From Diadophis punctatus similis (taxonomy: Eukaryota; Chordata; Lepidosauria; Squamata; Dipsadidae): a stretch of DNA of 64,000 nt. Positions 22,601 through 46,258 of this stretch are shown here, piece by piece. Within the stretch, counting starts at the first letter, position 1. Each line of letters opens with the position of its first letter. The notes under the pieces are model-generated. The model was given only the letters and a program-made list of their open reading frames with translations. It was not told the origin of the DNA and did not search any database. The position numbers and the translations under genes were made by a program. The stretch is from contig JALIGW010000001.1 of NCBI GenBank assembly GCA_023053685.1, positions 65,539,740-65,603,739 on the forward strand, read 5' to 3'.

Positions 22601-25600
22601 CCCCTTTGCTAAACCAGCCGTGGGCGTGGCCAGCGCGTGACGCATCTGGACCGCGGGCCAGGAGTTTGACAGCCCTGCTCTAGATAATGAAAATCAGTTG
22701 CACTCTTCTAAATAGGCCATTGAACTTTCATATCATTTGTCAGTAATGCTGGTTACACCAAAGAAGTCTCTGAGCATAGGCAGAGAACGCACATGGCAGG
22801 GATTCTCAAACTAGGGTCTGCAGATTGCCAGCATTCCACATAGTCCATAACAGTCCTCCCACCAATTCATTACCAATTCGCTTATCAGTACCCTATTCAC
22901 CTCAGCCCTTGCCTCCAACCTACTACTACTACTAACCTTTACAACTTGTTGCTTCAGAAAAATGAATTGTCCACTGAAAACGGATTCCCTGAAGCACACA
23001 AGCGGTAATACAAATAGCAACAGGGATGCTACAGTGTAGTTCACATTATTGACTTTATCTAACCCAAAACTCAAACACATTCTTTACAATACAAAGACAG
23101 GAGTTACAAAGTACTGTGGACCAGTTATGCTATCCCATAAACAAAAGAACAACACCGACTTATTAAACAAGCCAGAATAATCCAAGTGGTGAATCAACTA
23201 CGCCTTACCCTCTCTAAAAGGGACCCCATCACGGAGATCTAACATCTATTGAGAAAATATCAGCCACGTGTACAAAATTAGTATTCCCCCACCCCACCCC
23301 CCAAAAATGAAATTGCCAAATTTATATCAGAACTTTAGCTGTCTCACCAATGCCTTTTACACAGTGCATAAGTACATCGATCTCTTGGCCAGGGCGCAAC
23401 TGAGCGATGAGGATATCGTCATGGACAGGTCGGAAATTTGCATTCATGTTGTCAGCCTGAGATCCTACTGGTACCCACTCCATGTGTTTGCTGTAAACTA
23501 TAAGACGACTATTTTTAAAAAGAGTTGTGCTTACAACTACCCAGACAAACTATGGCATTATTCAATTATTTGCAGGGCCTTATGTGCTGCTCCAATTCCA
23601 CAGAGCATCTTCTTAATCAAAAGGGAATAGCTAACAATTACAAGGGTGAGTCAAAAAGTAATGCCATTTTCTTTAGGACAGGTATAATTACCAACACAGG
23701 AACATGTAGCATACATCAAAATGAAGCTGGTCCTCTGTGGATCACATCCCTACTTCTCAACATAGTCACCGTTTCTCTCAATAGCAATGTTCCACCTTCG
23801 AATGAGAGCATGTATCCCTGTCTCGTAAAATTTTGGACTGTTCTTTAAGCCACTTCTTCACTGCAGGTTTCACTTCCTTGTCACTGGAATAATGTTTGCC
23901 TCTCAAACCCTCTTTCATGGGGGTGAAGAGATGATAGTCTGAAACCCCATGAAAGAGGGTTTGAGAGACAAACACACACACACAATTTTGCAAGTCCTGA
24001 GTTCTTTATTTTAACTTAAAGGAGAAAGATTTGGTAGACTGAGAAGGCTTGAATATGAGATTATGTCAAAAGAATATTTGTATTAGAAACAGAATAGTAG
24101 TCCCTGATGACTCGAAAGCAAGAATTTTACCTTTATGGTTGATATAAAGCTCATTAGGGTCAGATGATTCTCTAGCCGCCTGAAGATTCTTGCTGCATTT
24201 TATTTTCAACCGAAACTGCAGTGTGTTAATTTCATCACATTCATCTTCTGAAAAAAAGCAAGGAAGAACAAAGTAAAGCAAGATGCACAGACATTGTTTT
24301 AAGTTCTGCTCAGTAATAGCCAGCTTCAGCCCCTGGCAAACACCTCCAACGTTATCGTACCTTCACTCTTGTACTCAAAGAGACGAGGATCTGCACAAAT
24401 AGGAATCAGTCCCAAACGGTGAGCTAGGATTTCATCCTGCACTATGGAGGTGTTGTTGTATACAAAGACTTTCTCCACAGCCATGGTTGGCACCTAGGCA
24501 ACAATTAATCAAAGCAATGGTCCTCAGTATCTTATGAATTTCTGAATTCTGATGGTCTAACATACTGATCTAAACATCAAGTCTTAAGATGGAAATTTTT
24601 TAAAAGGTTTTGTAGACTCCCCAATGTTCTTTTATTACTTATTCACTACTCTGTAGTTACACCTTTATTTCTGAAAAGTTTCTTCAAGCTCCAATACGAG
24701 GAACAGGCAATTTTAACAATAAATGAGATCCCAGAGGTACCTACTCCATGTGCTTAAACCTACTATGCACAACATGTAATATAATACTGCCAGTTTGGCC
24801 TAATGGTTAAGGTACCAAGTTAGAAACCAGAAAACTGTGAGGTCTAGTCCTGCCTTAGGCATGAAAGCCAGCTGGATGACTTTGAGGCAGTCACTCTCTC
24901 TCAGCCCAACTCACCTCACATGGTTGTTATTGTGGGGAAAATAGGAGGAGGGAGGTGTATTAAGTATGCTTCACCACCTTGAGTTATTTATAAAAATAAT
25001 AAAGGTGGGAGATAAAGGGAGGGAGAGAGAGAGGTGGGGGGATAGATAGATAGCATTGAGTTTGCCATTTTGGACAACAGCTTTCTAAAATTCAATGGCC
25101 TTATCTATAATAATATTTGCATTTTCTACAACACAAAAGTATTTTAAACTTCTACAATAAAACTGCCTCATTTAAAAAACTGTTCTGAAGACTTTGCATT
25201 ACAATTTGTCTTTCACAACAGTGTCTTTAACAATCCTTCTCAATGTAATATTTTTAAGGATATGCCTATGCATTAAAATACTAATATGCCTATGCTGGCA
25301 TTACTTTGTTTCTGTGGAAAAGAAATCAATACCTCAGCAAGCAAGATCCGTCGGAAAGCATTAGCAATGGCTGCATCAATCCCCACCATGTCAAATTCCA
25401 AAGTACTTTCATCCATATGGATCATATCTACTCTGAAATTCTGTGGAAACAAAGTTTGAAAACAGGCATCTATAAGCATCTTTCTTTGGTTAAAAAAAGA
25501 TTTTGCTGACAAACAGTAAGAGACAACAATTATTATTATAACCAAATCTATTCAAACAGTAGCCTCTTTAAATCGAACCTTGCTACGTACATTGAATATC

Positions 25601-27065
25601 ATGTATTGGGTTTGTAAGCTATAGTTAATAAAGTATGAATTGGTTGAGGAAGAGGTCTTACCATACAATTAAATGTTTATGTCATTATCAATGATGAATA
25701 GTCTGGTATTTTACAATATTCTATAAATATCCATTTATTCAATTCACATTCTTCCTAGTTTTTCCAGTCAGATGAGCACAGAAAATGGCTTGTGCACATC
25801 TTTCATAAACAGCAAGAAATTGAACTAGGTTCTTCACCATACAAGCAATATCTACATTTGAAAATACACTACAGCATGAACTAAAACTACAGACAAGCTA
25901 ATAAGATTCAGAAATAGTGTTTTGCACTGATTTGTTGTTTTCAAGTAAAGTTGGAAACACCGCCATTCTAAGCAAATAGGCAACTTTTGACTTTAAACTG
26001 CTTAACAGAAAGAATCTCTTCCTTCTCACCTTTTCAAATCTTTGCTTATCCCAAGCATCATTGTATCCTGAATAATTCCCAGGAAAATCTGTTGTGTGGA
26101 CCTGGAGAGGAAAGAGACACTTGGTAACTCTTTGATAGAAAATGCAGATTATGCCAGGTTCAATCCCAGAATAGAGCTGAAATCCTGAACAGCTGCCAAC
26201 CTGTGTTCTCTATATGGGTATGTGTTCAATAAACTACAGGTAGTCCTTGAAGTATGATCACAATTGAGCCCAAAATTTGTTATTAAAAGTTGTTAAGTGA
26301 ATTTTGTTCTATTTTACGACATTTCTTGCCACAGCTGTTAAATGTAATCACTGCAGTTATTAAGTTAGTAACACGGTTGTTAAGTGAATCTGGCTTTTCC
26401 ATTGACTTGGCTTGTCAGGTCACAAAAAGTGATCTGGGACACTGCAACCGTCATAAATATGAGTCAGTTGCCAAGCATCCAAATTTTGATCATGTGACCA
26501 TGGGGATGCTGCAATGGTCGTTAAATGTGAAAAAACGATCACAGGTCACTTTTTACAGCGCTCTTGTAACTTCAAAGTCACTAAACTAACTGTTGTAATT
26601 CGAGGACTACCTGCAACGACTTAATTCAGTAGTTTCCAAATTCAAAACCAAGATGACTACTAAAAAAAAATCGCTTTTACAGAATTATCCGGACAAGTGG
26701 TGGAGTTCATACATACATCTGTGCATATTCAAGCAGCAACCTGCTTTTATGTGGGGGGGACTGTCAAATCGTAGTTAAATATCCCAGACAAAATTCGCAA
26801 ATCCCTTCCTCTGTATCAGGGCAGTGTTCGAAGTAGCGCTTCATTCATGCATTCATTCAGCTGCATTAGATTTATATTGTTTTATATAGGTCAGGCTTCT
26901 GTCCAGGAAACAGCCACTCAAATCATTACCAAGACCCGCTTCGTGGCCAGACAACACACCATCCCTCCATCCGTCCCGCTGCTTTCACTCGCTTACATTG
27001 CGAACCCCGAATTCGCCCAGAACCACGCGGGTCCGCATCTCGTCCACGCTCCCGGGCGCTGCCAT
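19683..27065 (-). CDS. POLR1C: DNA-directed RNA polymerases I and III subunit RPAC1 (AC40), complete, 344 aa
   Basis: This alpha-like subunit is shared by RNA polymerases I and III. It pairs with POLR1D to nucleate assembly of the enzymes that make rRNA and tRNA in the nucleus. Nine exons, read right to left: 27065-26997, 26101-26030, 25440-25333, 24493-24361, 24247-24131, 23497-23348, 22418-22269, 21316-21200 and 19801-19683. All have AG/GT borders. The lengths sum to 1035 nt, exactly 345 codons with the stop, against 346 aa in human as I recall. It starts [15 protein letters not shown]. Hallmarks are [20 protein letters not shown] (alpha-subunit dimerisation), [39 protein letters not shown] and [20 protein letters not shown]. 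It ends [11 protein letters not shown]. No defect is visible. It diverges from YIPF3 with starts 578 bp apart. Confidence 0.97.
21676..22019 (-). repeat. Sauria-type tRNA-derived SINE, near full length
   Basis: Read leftward: GGACGCGGTGGCTCAGTGGC (box A region), GGTCAGCAGTTCGAATCC (box B), a body with GTCCCAGCTTCTGCCAACCT and CATGACCACGGAGACGTC, and the tail CTTTTACCTTTAGC. This is the widespread lizard and snake SINE, mobilised by Bov-B LINEs. A possible target duplication is CTGCATAAGC/CTGCATAGCA. It lies in a POLR1C intron. Confidence 0.8.
22542..22677. repeat. hAT-like element, family J (copy 1)
   Basis: 136 bp, CAGGGGTGTCAAACTC to GAGTTTGACAGCCCTG, with 8-bp duplication CTCAAGAT/CTCTAGAT. 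It lies in a POLR1C intron. Confidence 0.84.
23643..23947 (-). pseudogene. Mariner transposase 3' fragment
   Basis: The minus-strand translation over about 23760-23945 gives [20 protein letters not shown] and [14 protein letters not shown], the C-terminal part of mariner transposase. A mariner-type end AAGGGTGAGTCAAAAAGTAA lies at 23643-23662. The 5' part is missing and a 22-bp fold-back sits at the truncation point. It lies in a POLR1C intron. Confidence 0.72.
24790..25060 (+). repeat. tRNA-derived SINE with short GATA tail
   Basis: A box A-like TGGCCTAATGGTTAAGG and a box B-like GTGAGGTCTAGTCC are followed by a LINE-like tail (CACCTTGAGTTATTTATA). A reverse copy lies at about 29930-30135 and a tail fragment at about 42630-42737. 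They are not tRNA genes: there is no clover-leaf. Confidence 0.65.
26237..26613. repeat. Inverted-repeat DNA element, family A (copy 3)
   Basis: Begins CAGGTAGTCCTTGAAG and ends TTCGAGGACTACCTG. It lies in POLR1C intron 1. Confidence 0.8.
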
Positions 27066-27643
27066 CCTTCACGCAAACGCGTTGTACGGGACAGCCAAGC
27101 CCGGGGCGCAAGCGCAAAGTTTTACCATCGAGCAGGAAAGCCCGTCTCACGTGACATTCGAATTCCGGTTGAGAGGCTCTTCCCCACCGAACGGAAGTGG
27201 GTGGCGGTGTGCCGCCATGTTATGTGTGGCGCTTTCTAAAATGGACATGTTTTATGCGTGGCGGCGTGCTTTAGAGTCACGTGCCAAGACGTTTTGAGTG
27301 CGTGTAGGAGACGTCTTGGTGATTTTTTTCCCCGCTTTTCTGTTTGTCCCGTCGTTATCCCTCCCTTCGCGTGAAGCTCCTGTTTTGTCTGGCGTGCCCG
27401 GAACAATCAAGATGGCACCGTAGTCAGACCGGCTCTTGAGAAATCTCGCGAGAACACCTGAGTCTCCACGTCCCCCCCCCCCCCCCCCGTGCGGCTCCTT
27501 AACTCCCCGAGCGCGGATTGCTTTGGCTTTGCTCCATCCGGGCTTTTTCCGCCTGGCTTCGGTCGGATCTCCTGCCCCCCGGCTCTTCCGTTAGCGAGAG
27601 CGCGACCGGGGGCGTCGGTGCCTCCGCAGCCGCTTCTGGGGCA
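27066..27643. promoter_or_regulatory. CpG-rich bidirectional promoter of POLR1C and YIPF3
   Basis: This GC- and CpG-rich interval lies between two divergent start codons and has no TATA box near either start. Visible motifs: the palindrome TCTCGCGAGA at 27444-27453, a known housekeeping and bidirectional promoter element; E-boxes CACGTG at 27148-27153 (within TCACGTGAC) and 27278-27283; the YY1-like GCCGCCATGTT at 27211-27221 and CAAGATGGC at 27408-27416; and an ETS-like CGGAAGTG at 27192-27199. E-boxes fit MYC/USF-type control of a polymerase I subunit gene. Factor assignments are by motif only. Confidence 0.75.
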
Positions 27644-40096
<12,453 letters not shown>

Positions 40097-40560
40097 ACCT
40101 AGCCTTACAGACTGGTGTGCTCACCCTGTTTTCCATTGGCTGCTGTTACCACAATAAATGGACAAAGAAACAGCAGAAGTAATTGGCTTATCCGCAGATT
40201 TGCTTTTGGAAGAAGACACCAAGGACATTTCAGAAGAGCTGCCTCTGTCCAACTTTGGCCAAAGTGGATTGGCCTTCCTAATGGGCCCTGTATATTTAAC
40301 CGGGATTGCATAAGTCACTCTTTTCCTCCGTATATTCTTTGTGCTTGCTTTTGTCTTTTTAGACTATGTGTATCTTCTTTGTCAAGGGAAGAATTAAATT
40401 AAATGGATATTGGTTCTCAGCAGTTTCTTCCATTGGACCTTCATCATAAATTGAGATCAGGTACATCACTAAGTGCCCACAATCGTCTTCTGAAGCCGAC
40501 AATTAGCTGCATCTTGCCTACAGAGTCTTGTATGTCAAGACTGGTATTCTTTGGTTAGCC
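40097..40560 (+). other. YIPF3: YIPF3 3' UTR and proximal flank; source of a captured fragment
   Basis: This is the sequence following the YIPF3 stop. Variant poly(A) signals ATTAAA occur at 40393-40398 and 40398-40403. The stretch from about 40243 to 40560 reappears in inverted orientation at 61550-62030, inside LRRC73, at about 97% identity over roughly 285 bases compared by eye. The exact cleavage site is unknown. Confidence 0.7.
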
Positions 40561-40871
40561 CAGGGATCAGGAACCCGCAGCTCTGGAGCCGCATGTGGCT
40601 CTTTCATCCCTCTGCTGCGGCTCCCTGTTGCCAGTCGGCTCCATAATTGATAGGGCTTTGGGTTAGGACAGGTAGAGGAAAAAAGATGCCGCGCTAGGAG
40701 GAGACTATGGTGGGGGAACCAGACTTCCGGTCGGCAGAGGAAAAAGGACGCCATGCTAGGAGGAGACTCTATGGCAGGGGAAGTGGACTTCCGTTTGTCT
40801 CCAGAATTGAACAGGGGGCTTCTGGTTAGGACCTTTGTGGCTCTTTGAGTGTTTAAGGTTGCCGACCCCTG
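40561..40871. repeat. hAT-like element, family C, next to YIPF3
   Basis: 311 bp, CAGGGATCAGG to GCCGACCCCTG, with target duplication GGTTAGCC/GTTTAGCC (40553-40560 and 40872-40879). It inserted in the YIPF3 3' flank. It was later copied, with adjoining 3' UTR, into the composite at 61237-62183. Confidence 0.85.
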
Positions 40872-42077
40872 GTTTAGCCTAATCATTTCTTAATGTATGA
40901 TACTCAAACATTTAATGAAGGGCTCATTTAGAACTGTGAAACGTTCTTAGTTGAGTAATTTATTAAAGTCATGCATCTGTATTTATGACAGGTTTTAGCT
41001 CACCCTGTTAAGTCTCCATTATGTTATATCTTTTCAAAGCAAGTTTAAGCTTTAGCTGATTGTCAGCAATTATTTTTGTCTGTTTGATGTCTCCCTAATA
41101 TCCACTGTGTATATTTTCACAAGTCCCCCTGTTAGGTATTTCTCTGAAGGCAAGATGCATTCCTTGTCTACTATTTAATCAAAAGCACTGGAACAATGAC
41201 ACTGACCTTTGACTTCTGCTTTTTAAAATAATACATGCAACATATAGTTCCTATCACTTCATTCTGCTATTTGGTTTCCTTTTGTTTTTCCAAACTTTTG
41301 GAAGGATTACTGCACTGTATCCTACAAAAACTTGTAGCTAATAAGAGAGAACATTACTTGGAACTTGAAATAATTCTACAGGCATATAGTAATTATTTCT
41401 TGAAATTAAAATAGCAAAACATAGTCTGTCATTTGGTAAAGTCATTTTGTCATATCTTCAGAACAGGCAGAATTGGGGAAGACTAGATAAATGCTTAATC
41501 TAATCATGATGAGAACATTTCATAGTAACCATATCTGCATTGGATGGATATTGACTTTTGATTTCTGCTTTTTAGAAATGGTACATGCAACGTTGAGTTC
41601 CTATCCCTTCATTATGCTATTTGTTTTCATTTTCATTTTTCCAAACCTTTGGAAGAATTACTGCAGCTCATAAGACCATATCTGGATTGGATGGACATGG
41701 TACCAACCACGGGTGGAAAGGGCGATATTGCCTTTAAGCTTAAATGGATTCCCTCCCTTTGCAAGGATCTACATTGAAGTTGGGGCTTTGTAACTTATTT
41801 GCGAATAATGGCAAGGTAGCCATCTGCTGCCAAATCAGGCTACTTCAAGTGATTAAATGGAAAGTAGAGCTCCAGAATAATATCTCAAATGCATATATGA
41901 GAGATGGAATATCTCAAGTATGGTCTGCATTGTCACACTGATGGCTAAAACTTGGCGTGATTGCACTGCGGAGAGTTGCAAGGCTATAGCAGTGATCACA
42001 AATGTCAAAGTGTGCATAATCTGTAATGCTGAATGAGTGACAATTTATCATCAGCCTTGCATTTCTACCCTTATCCC

Positions 42078-42862
42078 AAGTAGTCCTCGATTTGTAACCA
42101 TTTAGCAACTGTTCAAAGTTACACCGGCATTGAAAAAAATCTGGTTCTTATACTGCTGACCACTGCAGTCTCCATGGTCACATGATCAAAATTTGGCACT
42201 TGGCAACCAGCAAGTGTTTATAATGGTTGCAGTGTCCCAAGCAGGGGTGAAATTCAGCAGGTTTTGACAACTTCTGGAGAACCGGTAGCGGAATCTTTGA
42301 GTAGTTCGGAGAACCGGCAAATGCCACCTCTGGCTGGCCCCAGAGTGGGGTGGGAATGGAGATTTTGCAATATCCTTCCCCCAGGAGTGGGGAGGGAATG
42401 GGGATTTTGCAGTATCCTTCCCCTGGAGTGGGGAGGGAATGGGGATTTTGCAGTATCCTTCCCCTGGAGTGGGGAGGGAATGGGGATTTTGCAGTATCCT
42501 TCCTCTGCCACGTCTACAGAACTGGTAGGGAAAAATTTTGAATTTCACCCCTGATCCTCAAGGTTTGGAATCTTCTAATCCGGCTTCTGACAAGCAAAGT
42601 CAATGGGAGAAGCCGGATTCATTTAATTTATATTTATTTGTATCCTGCTTTTTATTATTTTTACAAATAACTCAAGGTGGCAAATATTCAATACACCATC
42701 CTCCTGGTCTCCCCACAACAACGATTAATGCCTAACCTCAGTGGTTTGTTCAATGACTGTGGCAAAATGGGTCATAAAATTAGTCATGACTCCCTTAATG
42801 ACCACCTTGCTTAGCAACGGAATTTCCAGTCCCAATTGTGGTCTTGCTGAGGATTACCTACA
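42078..42862. repeat. Family A element (copy 6) interrupted by two later insertions
   Basis: The ends and interior of family A are split by an inverted-repeat element (42242-42553) and by a SINE fragment (about 42630-42737). Both insertions are therefore younger than this family A copy. Confidence 0.72.
42242..42553. repeat. Inverted-repeat element with internal 41-bp tandem repeats
   Basis: 312 bp, CAGGGGTGAAATTCAGC to AATTTCACCCCTG, nested in a family A copy. About four tandem copies of a 41-bp unit (GGAGTGGGGAGGGAATGGGG plus ATTTTGCAGTATCCTTCCCCT) fill 42342-42505. Confidence 0.8.
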
Positions 42863-43665
42863 GTATAGTTTGTCTTGAAAAGTATACTTTGTTACACCAA
42901 AGGCAAGTAATGTATAGTTACATTTCTTTTCCGAAGAGAGAAGAATTTGTTGATATTGAAGACTAGCCAACTTTTATTACATCATAAACTTACTGATCAG
43001 ATCTATTTCATGATTAAATATCTGTGAATTAAGACACCCACTTGTAGAAATACAGTAGATTACAAGCAAATTTACAAATTCTGTTAAAATGTTTTCAATT
43101 ATCAACCACCATTTAATATTTATCCTTAAAATGGTATATGCTGCCGTCTGTTGTATTTTTCTAGGAAACACACTGACCACCATGGAACTTTTGAGATTGC
43201 CCTTTCAACAGTGGTCCGTAGCCAGAGGATGGAAGAAAGAAGAGGAGATGGAAATTATTTATGTTTCTAATTACAGAGTCATCTTTAGTTCCTATTTCAT
43301 CAGCAACAAGTTCCTTGCTTTTGTTCTCTCTACTAAAGAGTGAATCGATAAACTTTTTTAACCACCAAAGAGCTCTTTACTAGCCCTTTACTAGCCCTTA
43401 GAATAGTCAGAATGGGGGGGGGGGAATTATGTGTGTGTGTAACATTTTTTGCTGATAAATGAAAATGAAGGGAGACTATTATAGATCTATTTCGAGCTAT
43501 TTTGCTCTCGTCAGATAGCCATACCGTAGTGGGAATTGAACCTGGGCAGTCTGCTTGAAAGTCAGAAGATTAACCTCTAGGCCACAAGGTTCTATTCCCA
43601 ATCAGCTCTTCACCAGGAAAGGGTTATATATGTTTATTCTGTCGAGTCATCCTGGTGTATGGAAG

Positions 43666-43727
43666 GAAATATATATATAATATATTTTATATATAATTTT
43701 ATATATATATAAAATATATATATAATG
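43666..43727. repeat. AT-rich palindromic microsatellite
   Basis: A run of ATATATAT with TATATTTTATATATAATTTT, strongly self-complementary. Confidence 0.85.
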
Positions 43728-44185
43728 TAGATTTCTTTCAGTAAATAATAATGAACTTTTAATAGCCCTGACCAATCCCCTAAGAGTCCCTTTCCCAATA
43801 TTGTTCTGTCTACTAATAATAAACAAGATGATTTATTTTAGGGTAGCAAACCAGTTTGAAAACAAATATTTGTTGCTGACTAAGTGCAAACATCTGAACA
43901 CAAGGTGTGAACAAGGAAATTTGGAGAAGAGGTTCCCAATTTTTATTTTGTTGATAGCCAAGTAGCTTGTAGCTGTGAATTAACTAATTCAAAGTGAGAG
44001 TACCCAAATAATAATAAGTACCCAAGCAATATTTGACCACAAAACTGGCTTGTTCTTAGAAATTTAGTAAACCATAGGTAAACAAATTATTAGGGCCATG
44101 TGCCTTTCAAAAATTATTTGAAAGAAAACTGAAGAAAAAAGTGACTTTTAATGAATAACAGAATATAGTATGCTTATTCAAAAAG

Positions 44186-44563
44186 AGGTAGTCCTCGACC
44201 GAAAACCATTCGTTTAAATGACCAGTTCAACAGCACCTTAAAAGTGACGTATAACCATTTTTCACACTTGTGACCATTGTAGCATCCCCATGGTCACATG
44301 TCAAAATTCGGACACTTGACAACTAGTTCATATTTATGACGGTCGCAGTGTCCCAGCGCCATGTGATCACCTTTTGCAACTTCCTGATAACTAAAGTCAA
44401 CGGAGAAGTGGGATTCACTTAACAATCATATTACTTAACTGCAGTGATTCACTTAACAACTGTGGCAAGAAAGGTCATAAAATGGGGCAAAACTCACTTA
44501 ACTATCTCGCTTAGCAACATAAATTTTGGGCACAATCGTGGTTGTAAGATGAGGATTATCTGT
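44186..44563. repeat. Inverted-repeat DNA element, family A (copy 7)
   Basis: Reverse-oriented interior. It begins AGGTAGTCCTCGACC and ends GTAAGATGAGGATTATCTG. Confidence 0.75.
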
Positions 44564-45228
44564 ATTTCAAACACTTTTTGAAGTGTGTCCAAGAATCTAT
44601 GGCATACACTGAATATAAATACTGAATCCTTGTTTCAGATCCAGGATGATTGAACTATTCTCCCAAAAATTCTAATATTAAGCTTAAACCACAATGGGGA
44701 CAAGCTCATTGATAACAGAGCTTCTTTCAGAATAGGAATATTCAGGATTGAATTGTAAATTACTGGATTTTTCAGTTTTAAAAAAATGTATTAGATGTTA
44801 CTTTTTTAAAAAATTGTTGGTTTCAGAGAATATTTTAACATAATTCTGATACGGAAAGAGATATTTACCTATTTTTGGAAATGGAAGACTAGGTAGAAGG
44901 CAAAAGCATTGTGTTACAAACAAGATGAAACGATTGAAATAATTTCAAATTTCACACTGAAATTTACATTGTTACTGAACAGATCCAATTAGTATCCCCC
45001 GTTCCAAAAAAAAAGCTAAGCTTCTCCATTGGCTTCTCCTAGGGCTCTGAGGGATTGTCTTTCGGAGAAAGCAAGAATATGTTAATCTATTCACTGTTAA
45101 TCTATCACTAGGGAAATATGTAAACTGCCAAGAATCATCCAGTTGCAGTGGGATATACAATAAATAAAATAGAAGTTGCTTTGACTGTTGTTGCTATTCA
45201 ATCATTTCTAGTTCTTCATGACCTAAAG

Positions 45229-45360
45229 CACGGGTGTCAAACTCGATTGCGTCATGTGATGTATCGCAACCTATCACGATGTTTTGGTCTCTGCGGAGCT
45301 GGGGTGGGCGTGGCCTGCACATGACACATCTGGCCAGGGAGCCGCCAGTTTGACACACAC
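45229..45360. repeat. hAT-like element, family J (copy 2)
   Basis: 132 bp, CACGGGTGTCAAACTC to AGTTTGACACACAC, with perfect 8-bp duplication ACCTAAAG (45221-45228 and 45361-45368). Confidence 0.84.
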
Positions 45361-45417
45361 ACCTAAAGGGTATCTGTGAGGGAATGGAGCTGAGTTTGCT
45401 CTCTGCACTTAGAAAAT

Positions 45418-46258
45418 TTAATTTAATTTAATTTAATAAACGTTCTTATAGGCCGCCCAATCCCGTGGGACTCAGGGCGGCGTACAACAGAATAAGAAGC
45501 GTACAATAAAAACAATTATCATAATTTAAAATTAAAAGGCATAGTTAAAACAATTATAAAAACAACATTCATGGGGGGAATCTGATCTTCCTATTCACCC
45601 CGCCTGCCGGAAGAGCCAAGTTTTTATGGCTTTACGGAAGGCCAGCAGGGTGGGGATAGTCCGGATCTCTGGTGGGAGTTGGTTCCAGAGAGACGGGGCT
45701 CCCACAGAGAAGGCTCTCCCCCGTGGTCCCGCCAACCGACATTGTTTGGCCGATGGGACCCGGAGGAGGCCCTCTCTATGGGACCTAACCGGTCGTAGGG
45801 AGGTATGTGGTAGGATGCGGTCCCGAAGGTAACCTGGCCCTGAGCCATGTAGGGCTTTAAAGGTAACGACCAACACCTTAAATTGCGACCGGAGACTAAT
45901 TGGCAGCCAATGCAGCTGGCGAAGAATAGGTGTTACGTGGGTGTATCTCGGTACACCCACTACGGCTCGCGCAGCTGCATTCTGTACCAGTTGGAGTCTC
46001 CGGATGCTCTTTGAGGGTAGCCCCATGTAGAGCGCGTTACAGTAGTCTAGCCGTGAGGTGACAAGGGCATGAGTGACTGTGAGCAAAGCCTCCCTCTCCA
46101 AGTAAGGTCGCAATTGGTGCACAAGACGAATCTGTGCAAAGGTCCCCCTAGCCACAGCTGAAAGATGTTGCTCCAATTTTAGCTGTGGGTCTAGGAGGAC
46201 ACCCAAATTGCGGACCTGTTCCGAGGGAGTCAATTTTTCTCCCCCGAGAACCAAGGAG
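45418..46258 (-). pseudogene. CR1/L2-clade LINE, 5'-truncated: end of ORF2 and 3' UTR
   Basis: The minus-strand frame 46254-45595 (219 codons, no stop) is the C-terminal part of a non-LTR reverse-transcriptase ORF: VRNLGVLLDPQLKLEQHL, LVTSRLDYCNALYMGLP, LQLVQNAAARAVVGVPR, LHWLPISLRSQFKVLVV and SLWNQLPPEIRTIPTLLAFR. It stops at 45595 and is followed by a 3' UTR ending in an ATTAAA-type tandem (45418-45440). The endonuclease and most of the RT are missing, so this is a dead copy, but the intact frame suggests recent insertion. Confidence 0.85.

Noticed and set aside
42342..42505. CRISPR-like array of regular repeats
   Set aside because: Contiguous tandem units without spacers, in a vertebrate transposable element.
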